A stretch of 64,000 nucleotides of DNA from NCBI GenBank assembly GCA_950097015.1, contig CATNEN010000002.1:992001-1056000 (forward strand), read 5' to 3'. Below are positions 1 through 12,617 of this stretch, one piece after another (the first letter of the stretch is position 1; each line of letters opens with the position of its first letter). Source of the stretch: Macrostomum hystrix. Its lineage: Eukaryota > Platyhelminthes > Macrostomidae. The notes under the pieces were generated by a model. The model made no database searches and was not told the DNA's origin. It saw only the letters and a list, made by a program, of their open reading frames with translations. A program made the translations under genes and the position numbers.

Positions 1-62
1 CCAAGACATTGTCAAGCATTTTTTTCAGTCGTAGCAGATCATCCTGACCAAAGAAGGCTCAC

Positions 63-3000
63 CGATTGGCCAGAATTCAGACCTTGCCAGTCAGATCCAT
101 CGCCGTGACCCGGAAACCCAGCCTGGAATCTGTACAGGGTCGGGTCGAACTGAAGTCCGGTAATTAGATTAGCACCGCTTGACCGCAGACGGTTGTCCAG
201 TAGGTTCTTCAGCTGGTGCGGGTCCTCAGAGAGTTCAGCAGGATGACCGACGGAAGTCAGGATCAGATCAGCCAGGATGGAGCCGGAACTGGATCGAGCG
301 GTCGGTTGGATTGGCATTTTTAATTGGCTTTTGGAAAGGAATTTTTGTGTTCTAGAGCCACGCGAACCGTCCAACACATTTAAGATGTGTTCGTTATTTT
401 ACTTTAATTTAGAATCGGACACGTTAACTTATAATAATTTAACACGTTAGTTTACAGTTTAGGTCGGTAATTTAGAGTATTTATCGATAACTTAAAATGT
501 AACACTTTAGTTAAAAATGTACCTTGCTAATTAATTAGAATGTGAAATGTTAGTTTAGAATGTAGCACATTAATTTGGAATGTAACATGGTAATTTAGAA
601 AATATGGCATGGTATTTTTTGTATAAAGTACGGTCCAATATAGACTATAAACAAAAATTTAACATATTACATGGTAATTAAAAATATAAAACTGAAATAT
701 AAATTTATAATGTAGTAATTTAAAATATAACCTTATAATTTAAATTATAATATTATAATTTAGAATATGACACTGTTCTTTTGAATATAAAACAAATAAA
801 ATATAAAAGTGTAATTTAAACTATAAAACTGTAATTTTGAAAATAAAACTGAAATTAAAAATGTAACTATATAATTTAGAACATAACACGGTAATTTTGT
901 GTTGAACACGTTGATCCATTGTTTAAAATAATTAAAAACTTTAACTTATTCTGTGTTTAAAACGTTGAAAGTGTAACATTAATTTATAGGGTATACGCTA
1001 ACTTAGAGTCTAGAGTGTTAATTTAGAGCCTAATTTAGAACACAATGGGGCCAGCGTAAAGCTTTTTGAGTTTGAGGCAAAGTCAATCTCGACATCAAAA
1101 CTGGCATTTCTAGACAGCATGCGTATAAAATTTAACTTCACTGCCTGAGAATTTTTTTTCTTCTCTTGCCTACTTACAACAAAAACAGTAGCGTAGTGGG
1201 ATTTTTTTCTACTTGTTAAAAAAATAAGAAACGATGAAAAAGCAAACATCCGGACAAGCGAGGTGAAATTCGGATGGAGGTCGGGCAATTCAGAGGCCGC
1301 CTTTAGAAGCAGACCATTGGAAACAAACGTTGCTTCTCATAGTACAAAAGACCTGTCGTAGTTTGTGGAGCAAGATTTGTGAGAAAACTTGGGAGATATG
1401 AAAGTAAGCCGGAAAGTTAAAAAAAAATTGTCGGGAGCAAAGAGGGTTGAGTTCTATTAGAACGGTTGAAGGGAACGGAGGAAGGGCAAGATGAAGGGGA
1501 AATGGTAGACGAAGAATTTTAGAAGGGTATAGAGGAAGGGGAGAAGGGTAGAGGAAGGGGAGAAGGGTAGAGGAAGGGTGAGAAGGGTAGCGGAAGGGGG
1601 AGAAGGGTAGCGGAAGGGGAGAAGGGCAGAGGAAGGGGGAGAAGGGTAGCGGAAGGGGGAGAAGGGCAGAGGAAGGGGGAGAAGGGTAGAGGAAGGGGGA
1701 GAAGGGCAGAGGAAGCGGGAGAAGGGTAGAGGAAGGGGAGAAGGGCAGAGGAAGGGGGAGAAGGGTAGCGGAAGGGGGAGAAGGGTAGCGGAAGGTGGAG
1801 AAGGGCAGAGAAAGGGGGAGAAGGGTAGCGGAAGGGGGAGAAGGGCAGAGGAAGGGGGAGAAGGGTAGAGGAAGGGGGAGAAGGGTAGAGGAAGAGGGAT
1901 GGGAAATTATGTAGCGAATCAATTTCAATATGATTTAGAATCAAAAGCAATAGGAAGCGAAACAAGTAGAAGCTATCAAAGTGCTATCAATCTATCAATT
2001 TATCAATTTATCAGTTCATCAACGTATTCAAGAATGCAACACACCGCTGCATGGACGAAGATATACTCGTCGCATTGTCAGTTTATCATGGCCCAAATGC
2101 CGCAATACACATAGCAATTAGTTGTTTAAAGACAAATGAAAAATATGATGATGTACGAGTATTAGCTCTGTGGCCTCAAGATAAAATTGATTCATGCATT
2201 CATTTGTCTATATAGATTTTAGCCTTATACCGGTAAGTTAATCTGTGCCTCAGGATTTTTGCGTGTCGATTTAGGATGTGGAAGGGATATGGTACAACCC
2301 GAGTGGATTTATATTCACTCACAGCAGATCACAGCATGTAAACGGCTAACATTTTTATATAGTTTATATTAGCATTCAGAAAACTGGAAATTCTATTCGA
2401 CTGCGAAATCTACGGATATAGATAAATTGTTGGTTTGCACTGGGCTTGGAATCCGGGCGAGAGACAACAGGATAGAATGCGAACAGAAGAAACAGTCCAG
2501 ACAGGGCGAGAAAGAGAGAGTGTCGGAGTGGAGTAGGAGAGTCAGAGAATGGGAGAATGAGAGAATGGGAGAATGAGAGAGAGAATGGGAGAAGGACAGA
2601 GAGAATGGGAGAAGGAGAGAGAGAATGGGAGAATGAGAGAGACAATGGGAGAAGGAGAGAGACAATGGGAGAATGAGAGAGACAATGGGAGAAGGAGAGA
2701 GACAATGGGAGAAGGAGAGAGAGAATGGGAGAATGAGAGAGAGAATGGGAGAATGAGAGAGAGAATGGGAGAATAAGAGAGAGAGAATGGGAGAAGGAGA
2801 GAGAGAATGGGAGAAGGATAGAGACAATGGGAGAATGAGAGAGAGATTGGGAGAAGGACAGAGATAATGGGCGAAGGAGTGAGAGAATGGGAGGGAGAGA
2901 GAGAATGGGAGAAGGAGAGAGAGACTGGGAGAATGAGAGAGAGAATGGGAGAATGAGAGAGAGACAATGGGAGAAGGAGAGAGAGATAATGGGCGAAGGA

Positions 3001-6000
3001 GAGAGATAATGGGAGAAGGAGAGAGAGAATGGGAGAAGGAGAGAGACAATATGGGAGAATGAGAGAATGGTTAAGTAGCTGAGAAAGGTACATGTTTTCC
3101 TAAAAGCGGGAGTTGCAGTCGACCAAGCAGACAATTCGTTCCGCTGTGCAACCTAATGCAATCGAATTGCATATTTCCAGAGCTGAAACAACGCAGATAA
3201 GTGAATAAAACAGCTTGTTGTCAAGTCGCAGCAATCTCAACAAGGCCTCGATACTGAATGGAGTGCAGCTACACAGCTGTACAGTTCAGTTACAGGCTGT
3301 CTGCAAGGCAGTCGCGCAGTAGAGAAAGCACTTCGATATGCTTTGCAATTGCAAGACCAGAAATTGTGAACCGCTTTAATTCAATTGAATCGCGCATTAA
3401 GCTTGTGGCGCTATTGAAAACCGTCAGATCGTGACAGCCACCGATCTTCGAACCCCAAGCATCACCAACCCCGTGTGCGCCACACACGGCCTCTCAAAGT
3501 CTGGCAGTCTGAAGATTCTGTCATCAGCGTCACAGGGGGGAGGCAAAACTAAAGGAAAACTTTTTTTTGCTTTTGCACTTTTCTTTCGACTTACAGATTT
3601 TTTCTTGTCTGCCGATACGAACCCTGGATCGCTCTGATCCCTTATCAGTTTGAATGCTGAGACGGCGCGACACTGAACTGGTTGCAACGGAAATTATTGT
3701 CTCCTATGCCCCGATACCACTCCAAATTTAACAGTAGAAAGTCTTCGCCATTTTTCCCACTGGGGAATTTCAAATAACCCTCTGCCTAATTCACGACAGC
3801 TCCCGAACCGAATGACCGATTCTAGTGAAAGTTCTGAATTGAAAGTTTAAGCAATTTACGATGAACCAACGAGCCTTGGAGGTTGGCCCTCAAGAAAGGC
3901 TTCAAAGTGACGCACAAACAACGAAAACGTGTTTTAGAAAAGGGAAATAGGATAATTTTTGCAGATTGAATTGTTGGCAATTGCTAACAGTGGCGGGCAT
4001 CATAGCGCGATGAGCTGAGCTGTTAAGGTCAATGCGGTATTCAAATTTTCTAAAAATCACTTTCGAGGGTCGCTTCGCGTGCCGATGTCAAGGACCTGAC
4101 GATTTTGGCCGTCAGCTGATTCAATGAACTCAAATTAGATGTTCGTGAGTCAGCAACTTTGACTAGTGGCAGCTTGACCTCGAAATAGCACTTTTAATTG
4201 ATTCATTTTCCGAGTTGGCCTTTATTAGGTTCATAAAAGTTAGAACATTTTTCTTATCAATTAGATACTTGTCTGTGAGATTAGACACTTGTCTGTGAGA
4301 TTAGACACTTGTCTGTGAGATTAGACACTTGTCTGTGAAAAAATACATTTGTCTGTGAGATTAGACACTTGTCTGTGAGATTAGACATTTGTCTGTGAGA
4401 TTAGACATTTGTCTGTGAAAAAATACATTTGTCTGTGAGATTAGAAACTTGTCTGTGAAAAAATACATTTGTCTGTGAGATTAGACACTTGTCTGTGAGA
4501 TTAGACACTTGTCTGTGAGATTAGACACTTGTCTGTAAAATTAGACATTTGTCTGTGAGATTAGACACTTGTCTGTGAGATTAGACATTTGTCTGTGAGA
4601 TTAGAGACTTGTCTGTGAGATTAGACACTTGTCTGTGAGATTAGACACTTGTCTGTGAAAAAATACATTTGTCTGAGAGATTAGACACTTGTCTGTGAGA
4701 TTAGACACTTGTCTGTGAGATTAAACACATATCTGTTAGATTAGACATTTGTCTGTGAGATTAAACACATATCTGTTAGATTAGACATTTGTCTGTGAGA
4801 TTAAACACATATCTGTTAGATTAGACACTTGTCTGTGAGATTAGACATTTGTCTGTGAGATTAAACACATATCTGTTAGATTAGACATTTGTCTGTGAGA
4901 TTAAACACATATCTGTTAGATTAGACACTTGTCTGTGAGATTAGACACTTGTCTGTGAGATTAGACACCCCTCCGTTAGATGGGACACCCGTCTATAAAA
5001 TAGCGTTCACGTTTATGAGATTATGCAATTTGACATGTCAAACTACACCAAATTATTTATTGCATTTAAAATACCGAATCTTTAGAGTGTTATCTTGACC
5101 TAAAATTTGTCAAATTGAAGCAGAAAAAGCTATGACGAGGCAGCACAGACACACAGAAGCAAATCACAGTAATTACTGTTTAATTCCTATTAACTGTACC
5201 CATAGCAAGCTAGCAAGATGGCTTGCTTCTCAGAAAGGCTTTTGATTTTTGTTGTTAATGAGACTGCTGCTTCCTTCCCGTCTGGCTTCAAATTTCAGCG
5301 ACTCTGCATAGCACTCATTTTGGCAATGCGGATTGCAATTTGAGTGTCACTTTTTCTCTCATTCTCAAACAATAATTTTGGTTGTCCTTACTAATTTCCT
5401 CTGGCTAAATTCTTCAGGAAATATGTTTACTTTTTACTGGAGACTGTTAATATCCTGTTAGAAAATGACTACTCCATTTTTTCCTTGAGAATATTTTTAC
5501 CTTAAGCTTTCCCCAGTCCATACACTCCTGTTTTCCCAAATCTACCATTATTTTCCCACACTCCAGTTTTCCCCATGCACCATTCTTCCCACACTCCAGT
5601 TTTCCCCATGCACCATTCTTCCCACACTCCAGTTTTCCCCATCAACCATTCTTCCCACACTCCAGTTTTCCCCATCAACCATTCTTCCCACACTGCAGTT
5701 CCCCCCATCCACCATTCTTCCCACACTGCAGTTTTCCCCATCAACCATTCTTCCCACACTGCAGTTTTCCCCATCAACCATTCTTCCCACACTGCAGTTT
5801 TCCCCATCAACCATTCTTCCCACACTGCAGTTCCCCCCATCCACCGTTCTTCCCACACTGCAGTTTTCCCCATCAACCATTCTTCCCACACTGCAGTTCC
5901 CCCATCCAACATTCTTCCCACACTCCAGTTTTCCCCATCCACCATTCTTCCCACACTGCAGTTCCCCCATCCAACATTCTTCCCACACTGCAGTTCCCCC

Positions 6001-8987
6001 ATCCAACATTCTTCCCACACTCCAGTTTTCCCCATTCACCATTCTTCCCACACTGCAGTTCCCCCCATCCACCATTCTTCCCACACTGCAGTTTTCCCCA
6101 TCCACCATTCTTCCCACACTGCAGTTCCCCCCATCCACCATTCTTCCCACACTGCAGTTTTCCCCATCCACCATTCTTCCCACACTGCAGTTCCCCCCAT
6201 CCACCATTCTTCCCACACTCCAGTTTTCCCCATCCACCATTCTTCCCACACTGCAGTTCCCCCCATCCACCATTCTTCCCACACTGCAGTTCCCCCCATC
6301 CACCATTCTTCCCACACTGCAGTTCCCCCCATCCACCATTCTTCCCACACTGCAGTTCCCCCCATCCACCATTCTTCCCACACTGCAGTTCCCCCCATCC
6401 ACCATTCTTCCCACACTGCAGTTTTCCCCATCAGCCATTCTTCCCACACTGCAGTTTTCCCCATCAGCCATTCTTCCCACACTGCAGTTTTCCCCATCCA
6501 CCATTCTTCCCACACTCCAGTTTTTCCCATCCACCATTCTTCCCACACTGCAGTTTTCCCCATCAGCCATTCTTCCCACACTCCAGTTTTTCCCATCCAC
6601 CATTCTTCCCACACTGCAGTTTTCCCCATCAGCCATTCTTCCCACACTGCAGTTTTCCCCATCCACCATTCTTCCCACACTCCAGTTTTTCCCATCCACC
6701 ATTCTTCCCACACTCCAGTTTTTCCCATCCACCATTCTTCCCACACTGCAGTTCCTATCCATGATCAGTGGCTCTCCTATATGAGGACTGCAACTGAATT
6801 TGCATTCATAAATCATAAACCTGGTTCAAAGTCAATCAGTTTGTCCAGCAGATAATTTCACCGCTGCTGTCTCCAATTTCTCTGTCTTATCCCCTTAGTT
6901 TCTCTTCCCTTAACTCATCCACGCAATCTAATTGCATCCTTGTCCGAAAATTCGTCAACAGAACTCGAAGCGCTACAATTATAGCAGCAGCAGCAGCAGC
7001 AGAAGCGGCCTTCACTTTTTTAAGTCATTCTGAGATTTACAATCCCAACCCAAACCTAGTCTTTTTTCTAGTCCAGTTAACGAAACTCGAGTGTAAGAAT
7101 TAATTTTGTTAATCTTCTTTGTTGAGTGCCGGTGAGTGAGGCCAAGATTGCTTGCTTCATTTTATGTCTTGTCGCTTCTAATAACCAGTTTTAGTAGACC
7201 ACAATGTTAAATTCATTACATGTTAGAATTAAGGATCAAATTAACGACATTTCACTTTAAAATGCCTTAAGGTCCTGTACGGTAACGAATTCTGCTGATT
7301 TAAACGATTAACGAATTCGGTAGAGATTACCGAGTAACGAACCTTATTACAATAAATGGACGAACGAAACTAAAGTTTACTGTTGGACATAATTTTGATA
7401 ATATATATAAATGCAGCATATTTTTGCTGGATGAAATAAAAATGAATGAATGAATGACGAAATGACGAAAAGCTGACTATAAGCATGCAGAAAAACAATG
7501 TACAAGCATCTGCACATACTGTTAGTTAAGTTACTGGCCACATCCCTACTCGATAATGATGAACAATTGTTGAATCCTAATAAAAAGTGTCACTAACAAA
7601 CCGACACACAGGCTCACCAACTGTGAAAACATGCCCTACCTGTAGGCAATTTTCTTAATGACTGCAGCTCTCTACCTACATTTTCACTTTTAACTATACT
7701 GAACTGTATGAGTAGATGAGTAGAATGATTCATCCTAGGAATTGAGTCCGACTGTAACACAGACACTGCTTCAAATCCCCTAAGAACAACTCGATTATTT
7801 GTAATAAAATACCACTGGATTATCGCTGGTAGCTACAGTCGTACAGTAAGAGAGAATCGCAGTGATTCATTAGCCCTCATCCGTTTAGCATAATCGGCTC
7901 AACTAGTTTTCAAGATTGGGAACCAGTTGTCGCGACCGATTTCGTGTTAGCTTAGCAAGTGTGTATATATAATAATGCGCGTAATATGCAAATTATAAAC
8001 GCATTATCCTGCTAGCAATCTTCACTGTAACTGTGATTTTAGCTCCAGAATGGCTACAGCTATAAATGCTGGGTGTCATGTTTTAGTTAGAACAGATCCG
8101 GATAAAAGCGACTCCATCTGCACACGGATTGCAGAATTATTGTTACTTCCAACAGAACTGATAGAAGCGATTTGTGTGCTAAAGCGGTTGGCTGTCAGGA
8201 CTCTGAATGTCAGGGAGAATTATAGTGTCACAATGTGAGAGAGGATTGGGTGTCAGTTGAGGGAGAGGATTGGGTGTCAGTTGAGGGAGAGGATTGGGTG
8301 TCAGATGAGAGAGATGATTGGGTGTCAGATGAGAGAGGATTGGGTGTCAGATGAGAGAGGATTGGGTGTCAGATGAGGGAGGAATGGGTGTCAGATAAGA
8401 GAGAGGATTGGGTGTCAGATGAGAGAGAGGATTGGGTGTCAGATGAGAGAGGATTGGGTGTCAGATGAGAGAGGATTGGGTGTCAGATGAGGGAGGAATG
8501 GGTGTCAGATAAGAGAGAGGATTGGGTGTCAGATTGAGCAGTCAGTTGAGCAGGACTCACCGAAACCTCAGCAGCTGAGAAGTCTGATTGCCGGCATACG
8601 AGTAATAGATGCTGTCAATCACATTTTTAATCTTGTCTGCCAGCTCGCGGAACCGAGGGCTGCCTCTGATCATCAGTTTCGGGTCCCACTGATCGCGGAA
8701 ACCGACAGTGACACTGAAAGTCAACGGCTTGCAGGAGCGACTAGCGAACATGTTCGCGGATGCCTCTGTGCCAACGATCTGCCGGCCAGTGATTGAGTCA
8801 ACACAGAAGCAATTATTGTTTCCATTGTCCAGACATTGCTTGACATTGTACACATCCGGCTGCTGGGGGCTGCAGCTCGGCTTGCGGGGCAGCAACCCTC
8901 GACCGTCCAACCAGCCGGGAGCTTCAGGTGGAAGCGGAGAGTTCCGTGCCGCAGCCTGCGAGGTCAGGAAGTAGCTGCACGGCACAT
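63..8987 (-). CDS. Thyroglobulin type-1 plus SEA domain protein, internal exons (partial gene)
   Basis: Two internal exons of an extracellular or membrane-anchored protein, 8561-8987 and 63-288, separated by an 8.3 kb intron; the gene continues past the left edge and its upstream exons were not found. The upstream exon has a thyroglobulin type-1 signature (QC..., then CFCVD, TG, and a later Cys) followed by the start of a SEA domain. The second exon begins SGSILADLIL and completes it. Splice sites are GTGAGT at 8555-8560, CAG before 288 and GTGAGC at 57-62, and the phases agree (phase 2 at the join). G-S-[VI] in this SEA strand is the known autoproteolysis site of mucin-type SEA domains, so self-cleavage is plausible (inference). 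Thyroglobulin-1 followed by a SEA-like domain recalls the EpCAM/TROP2 layout, but I do not claim orthology. The intron holds five minisatellites. Confidence 0.75.
289..1500. other. AT-rich intron sequence
   Basis: Intronic to the thyroglobulin/SEA gene. About 400-1030 is very AT-rich and built from loosely repeated phrases such as 'taatttagaatgtaac' and 'aaaactgtaattt', which looks like an old, decayed tandem repeat. No coding signal seen. Confidence 0.6.
1519..1905. repeat. Purine-rich minisatellite, about 20-bp unit
   Basis: About 19 copies of gaagggtagcggaaggggga-like units (18-20 bp), with the variable position alternating gtag/gcag. One strand is almost pure purine. Intronic. Frames open across it are a by-product of composition. 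Confidence 0.95.
2540..3070. repeat. Purine-rich minisatellite, about 20-bp unit
   Basis: About 26 copies of a gagagaatgggagaaggaga-like unit with gaatg/gaagg/gacaa variants. Second polypurine array in the same intron, with a unit unrelated to that at 1519-1905. Confidence 0.95.
3076..4255. other. Intron, with a SINE fragment
   Basis: No coding signal. Near 3868-3905 the minus strand carries 'GAGGGCCAACCTCCAAGGC', also present in the SINE at 41463-42110, so a short SINE remnant lies here. Confidence 0.5.
4257..4976. repeat. 20-bp minisatellite
   Basis: About 36 copies of ttagacacttgtctgtgaga. Two recurrent variants occur in patterned order, one with aaaaaatacatttg and one with ttaaacacatatctgtt, indicating local block duplications. 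Intronic. Confidence 0.95.
5563..6755. repeat. 33-bp minisatellite
   Basis: About 36 copies of a 33-bp unit containing 'cattcttcccacactgcag' and then ttttcccc or ttcccccc and atccac/atcaac/atcagc. As 33 is divisible by 3 and the unit lacks stops in several frames, frames of more than 400 codons stay open on both strands. No flanking coding exon or splice context supports translation. Confidence 0.95.
6760..8234. other. Intron without recognisable content
   Basis: AT-rich. A short run of AGC/CAG triplets lies at about 6983-7003. Nothing else recognised on either strand. Confidence 0.5.
8235..8536. repeat. Minisatellite, 18-26 bp units
   Basis: About 13 irregular copies around 'gaggattgggtgtcagatga'. 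It ends about 20 bp from the splice donor of the thyroglobulin/SEA exon at 8561. Confidence 0.9.
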
Positions 8988-9065
8988 CTGCGGATTCGAT
9001 AGACAAAAGTTTAAGATTAAGGCCGACTGGCAGGTTTGAAGTGCTGAGTTTATGTGAAACAACAA

Positions 9066-9620
9066 TGCAGCATGTCTAGCAACCCTCCAACAATCCAGCA
9101 TGTCTAGCGACCCTCCGACAATCCAGCATGTCTAGCGACCCTCCGACAATCCAGCATGTCTAGCAACCCTCCAACAATCCAGCATGTCTAGCGACCCTCC
9201 GACAATCCAGCATGTCTAGCAACCCTCCAACAATCCAGCATGTCTAGCGACCCTCCGACAATCCAGCATGTCTAGCAACCCTCCAACAATCCAGCATGTC
9301 TAGCGACCCTCCGACAATCCAGCATGTCTAGCAACCCTCCAACAATCCAGCATGTCTAGCAACCCTCCGACAATCCAGCATGTCTAGCGACCCTCCGACA
9401 ATCCAGCATGTCTAGCAACCCTCCAACAATCCAGCATGTCTAGCAACCCTCCGACAATCCAGCATGTCTAGCAACCCTCCGACAATCCAGCATGTCTAGC
9501 AACCCTCCGACAATCCAGCATGTCTAGCAACCCTCCGACAATCCAGCATGTCTAGCAACCCTCCAACAATCCAGCATGTCAAGCATGTCTAGCAACCCTC
9601 CAAAAATCCAGCTTGTCTAG
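9066..9620. repeat. 28-bp minisatellite
   Basis: About 20 copies of a 28-bp unit containing 'catgtctagcaaccctccga'. Two variants, caaccctccaa and cgaccctccga, alternate for much of the left half, suggesting a 56-bp dimer period there. Starts about 80 bp upstream of the 3' splice site at 8987. Confidence 0.95.
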
Positions 9621-9954
9621 CAACCAAATCCAATTTTATTTTCTTAAATTTTTTAAAAGTTTTGTTGAGTTTTGTACCCTTCAGTTTTGCTTGTCGAATG
9701 ATTTTATTAACTAAATTGCACGATTGAAACTGTTGCACACTTTCAAGTTGTTAAACGGTAACTTTTTGGGTCTATGGAATCGTTATCTAACACCTTTTCT
9801 CAGTTGAAACGAGCTCACAGTATATGCTCAGGCAATGGTTAGCGGTGTAAAAGTGCCTGGAAAATTTGGCCGAGTAACTCGCTTCAGATAAAAAGCTGCT
9901 GAACAATTAGTTGCGGTAGAGGCCTAGTTAGAAGTGATCACAAGATAATCTGTC

Positions 9955-10325
9955 TGTAGACTGGATGATCTACCTGTTAGACTGTACTATTTACCTATTG
10001 GACTGTATTATTTACCTGTTAGACAGGATTATTTACCTGTAAGACAGGATTATCTACCTGTTAGACAGGATTATCTACCTGTTAGACAGGATTATCTACC
10101 TGTTAGACAGGATTATCTACCTGTTAGACAGGCCTATCTACCTGTTAGGCATGATTATCTACCTGTTAGACAGGATTATCTACGTGTTAGACAGGATTAT
10201 CTACCTGTTAGACAGGATTATCTACCTGTTAGACAGGATTATCTACCTGTTAGACAGGATTATCTACGTGTTAGACAGGATTATCTACGTGTTAGACAGG
10301 ATTATCTACCTGTTAGACAGGATTA
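9955..10325. repeat. 21-bp minisatellite
   Basis: About 18 copies of ttatctacctgttagacagga with ctacgtg variants. Non-coding. Confidence 0.95.
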
Positions 10326-10846
10326 CAGGTCTGCTAGATTTAATATTCTATCTTAGCTGCGATTAACAATGGCTTCAGAGTGAATGCTTTGAAGCCAGTT
10401 CTTATCTGTCTACCAAATCCCAAATCCCCTTCAATTCAGTGCAGTGATCTCCCCACAGGGATACGGCAACAAAACTAGCTGGATGAGACACCTTTGACGG
10501 CGAAAATCAACCAACTGTGAACAATATTCTAGCTGCTAGAATAAACGCCAGTCGCCCCACGTCAAGTCACGTAAGAATCTCACACAATTGAGATGGGTGT
10601 ACTCAATTGAAAAACGCGGTCCGGTATGCATGCAGACTTTTTCTAAGAAGCGGCATTGAACAACCGCACGCAAGGTAAAGTGTGATTCACGGGCTGGGCA
10701 GAGACTGATGACAGAATAGAGTCATTGTTGCCCTAATTTTGTATGAATGGCGTGACTTGGCGCTTGACTGTGTGGGAGATTATGGCAATTCACAACAGGA
10801 GTGACACACAAGTACACAATTCCTCATCTCAAATAACAATAGAAAA
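10326..10846. other. Intergenic or intronic, nothing recognised
   Basis: No repeat, coding region or RNA signal seen. It precedes the polyadenylation signal of the candidate exon at 10879-11249 on the minus strand. Confidence 0.4.
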
Positions 10847-10852
10847 TTTATT
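10847..10852 (-). terminator. Polyadenylation signal AATAAA
   Basis: AATAAA on the minus strand, about 30 nt after the TGA at 10879-10881, compatible with the candidate terminal exon upstream of it. Confidence 0.5.
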
Positions 10853-10878
10853 CACATACGCAGACAATTTTAAATAAT

Positions 10879-11249
10879 TCAAATGCGACTTAAATTTGAC
10901 TGTAGCGAGTTTAAAACTGAACAAGGCGACAGTACAACAGACAGACTCAAACCAGTCGACAGCGCTAGCGGGCAAGACTTACAGTTGGGTGCCGAGGTAG
11001 TGGAGGCATGCCAAGCGGTGTACAGGGCAGGTGTGCCAGCTGTGCTCATTGGTTGACCAGCGGCGAGCAGTGTTGGCAAGGCTAGTCTGGTCACAGCTGC
11101 GCCGCCACCCGAAATGGCATTTGTCACCAGGCGAGACGAATTAGTTGACGGCGGAGCTGCCAAACCTGATGGCTGGCGGTCACCGCTGCCCGGACGGCCG
11201 AGATCCTCGTCGTCTATGGGACCGGCGCCAGATCCGCTGCCAGCCTGTC
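10879..11249 (-). CDS. Candidate terminal exon, low-complexity Ala/Ser/Gly protein
   Basis: GC-rich open frame on the minus strand in an AT-rich setting, ending in TGA about 30 nt before AATAAA. A possible 3' splice site (..CATGACAG) lies at about 11249. The frame reads an acidic, Gly-rich stretch (GSGSGAGPIDDEDLGRPGSG) and then an Ala/Ser/Thr-rich tail. No domain recognised. No upstream exon can be placed, because the next gene upstream (14578-12618) has its own stop and poly(A) signal. It could be an alternative last exon of that gene, the end of a nested gene, or spurious. Confidence 0.35.
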
Positions 11250-11259
11250 ATGGTGGTTG

Positions 11260-12470
11260 CGAATTAAAAAATCGTTTGATAGTTTTTTCTTGCTTAATTT
11301 TACGCATTTTCAGTGCCTAGTCTAGTAAAGAGAGCTGCAGCCAGGTATTTTACTGGACTAAGTATTTTTTTAATGAAAACAAACAGAAGTTGGTTTAAAC
11401 ATACATTTTTCAAGAATATATATTCGAAGATTAACTTTTGTTGTGTTTCTTTGATTTGTACATCTTAAATTGATGCTAAAATACTATGTTTCTACTGCTT
11501 CAATATTACTAAAAGTTCAGCACGCAATAAGATTAATTCGTTTTTTAGCATGAGATGGACTTTTTTTAAACGAAACAAATATATATATATAGTAATTTTT
11601 ATAGCCATCAATGAAAAATGAGTTTACTTTAGCATAAAAAATATTACTTAAGACAATAAACCTGATTCTTCATTTCACACATTATATTATGTTGCAATAA
11701 ATCCTAATGATAATGGGATGGCTTATGATAGTAAATTAGGAAATTTATTCATTAAATGTGCATAATGCTAATAAATAATGATAGGCTTTCATAAAAAAAT
11801 ATTTTACTAACCGTGAGTGGCTTTGTAGTAGTCTGGGCATCGGTAAACGACTTTAGATTTTGCAGCAGTATTAAAAGCAGTAGAAAAAAATTATCTACTT
11901 TCATTGACATACCAAAATTTCATTAGGAGTGGTTGTCTAATTTTGCAAATATTAATTTGTCATCTAATAGTTGTACAATGAATTTAAGACCGACTATGCA
12001 ATCTACTACAACTACCTCTTTCTACGATATTATACGAACATTGATTTTCGTAAATTTGAATTCATCATGCGCGAGCTACGCACTTTTTAAACCAGAATGT
12101 GCGATAACTTAGTAAAATTTAAAACAAAAATATGTATGTTGAATACTTTATCTTTTTTTCACCGCTGTTTTGCACTTTCATTTATTGTTTAAAATAGTAG
12201 ATTTTTCAGAAAATATTTACAATTTTCCAAAAAATATAGTAACATTATAATGTTGTCTCGATAAATTTGTCAAGAAACGTTATCACTTTTGCACAAACGT
12301 GATTTTTTATGATACGATATGATATGATACGCTCGTACGTTAACCTAAAATTAAACAGACTAAATGAATCCATAATTGTAAAAAAATAACCTTTTCTGTA
12401 AGTTTTACAGATTTTTATCTGTGTGCATGTATTTTGCTGCAAATAATACTGAAAATGACTTGTATCTTCG
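11260..12470. other. AT-rich intergenic stretch
   Basis: Very AT-rich, with poly(A)/poly(T) runs and a short (AT)n near 11580. No coding, repeat or RNA feature recognised. Confidence 0.5.
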
Positions 12471-12474
12471 TACG

Positions 12475-12480
12475 TTTATT
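12475..12480 (-). terminator. Polyadenylation signal AATAAA
   Basis: AATAAA on the minus strand about 140 nt after the TAG of the 496-residue gene. Confidence 0.5.
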
Positions 12481-12617
12481 TAAGACGATTCTGAACTAGC
12501 AGTACATACGTACACGTACTTGAAGTACTGCACTAAAAGAGTAACGTTGTAATAAAGCGTATAGAGACAGTACTATGGGCACAGTACAGGATTACTAATT
12601 CCTGAAGCAGCAGTTTG

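Noticed and set aside
4257-4976. Regular repeat resembling a CRISPR array
   Set aside because: Head-to-tail units with no unique spacers and a eukaryotic context; the same applies to every other array here.
5575-6855. Long open frames (HSSHTAVFPI-type and NCSVGRMVDGG-type repeats) as a repetitive protein gene
   Set aside because: Open on both strands in several frames purely because the 33-bp unit lacks stops; no exon borders, signal or unique flanking coding sequence.
8050-8238. Small plus-strand frame MATAINAGCHVLVRTDPDKS...
   Set aside because: Short, no domain, ends at the edge of a minisatellite, inside a minus-strand intron; no supporting signal.
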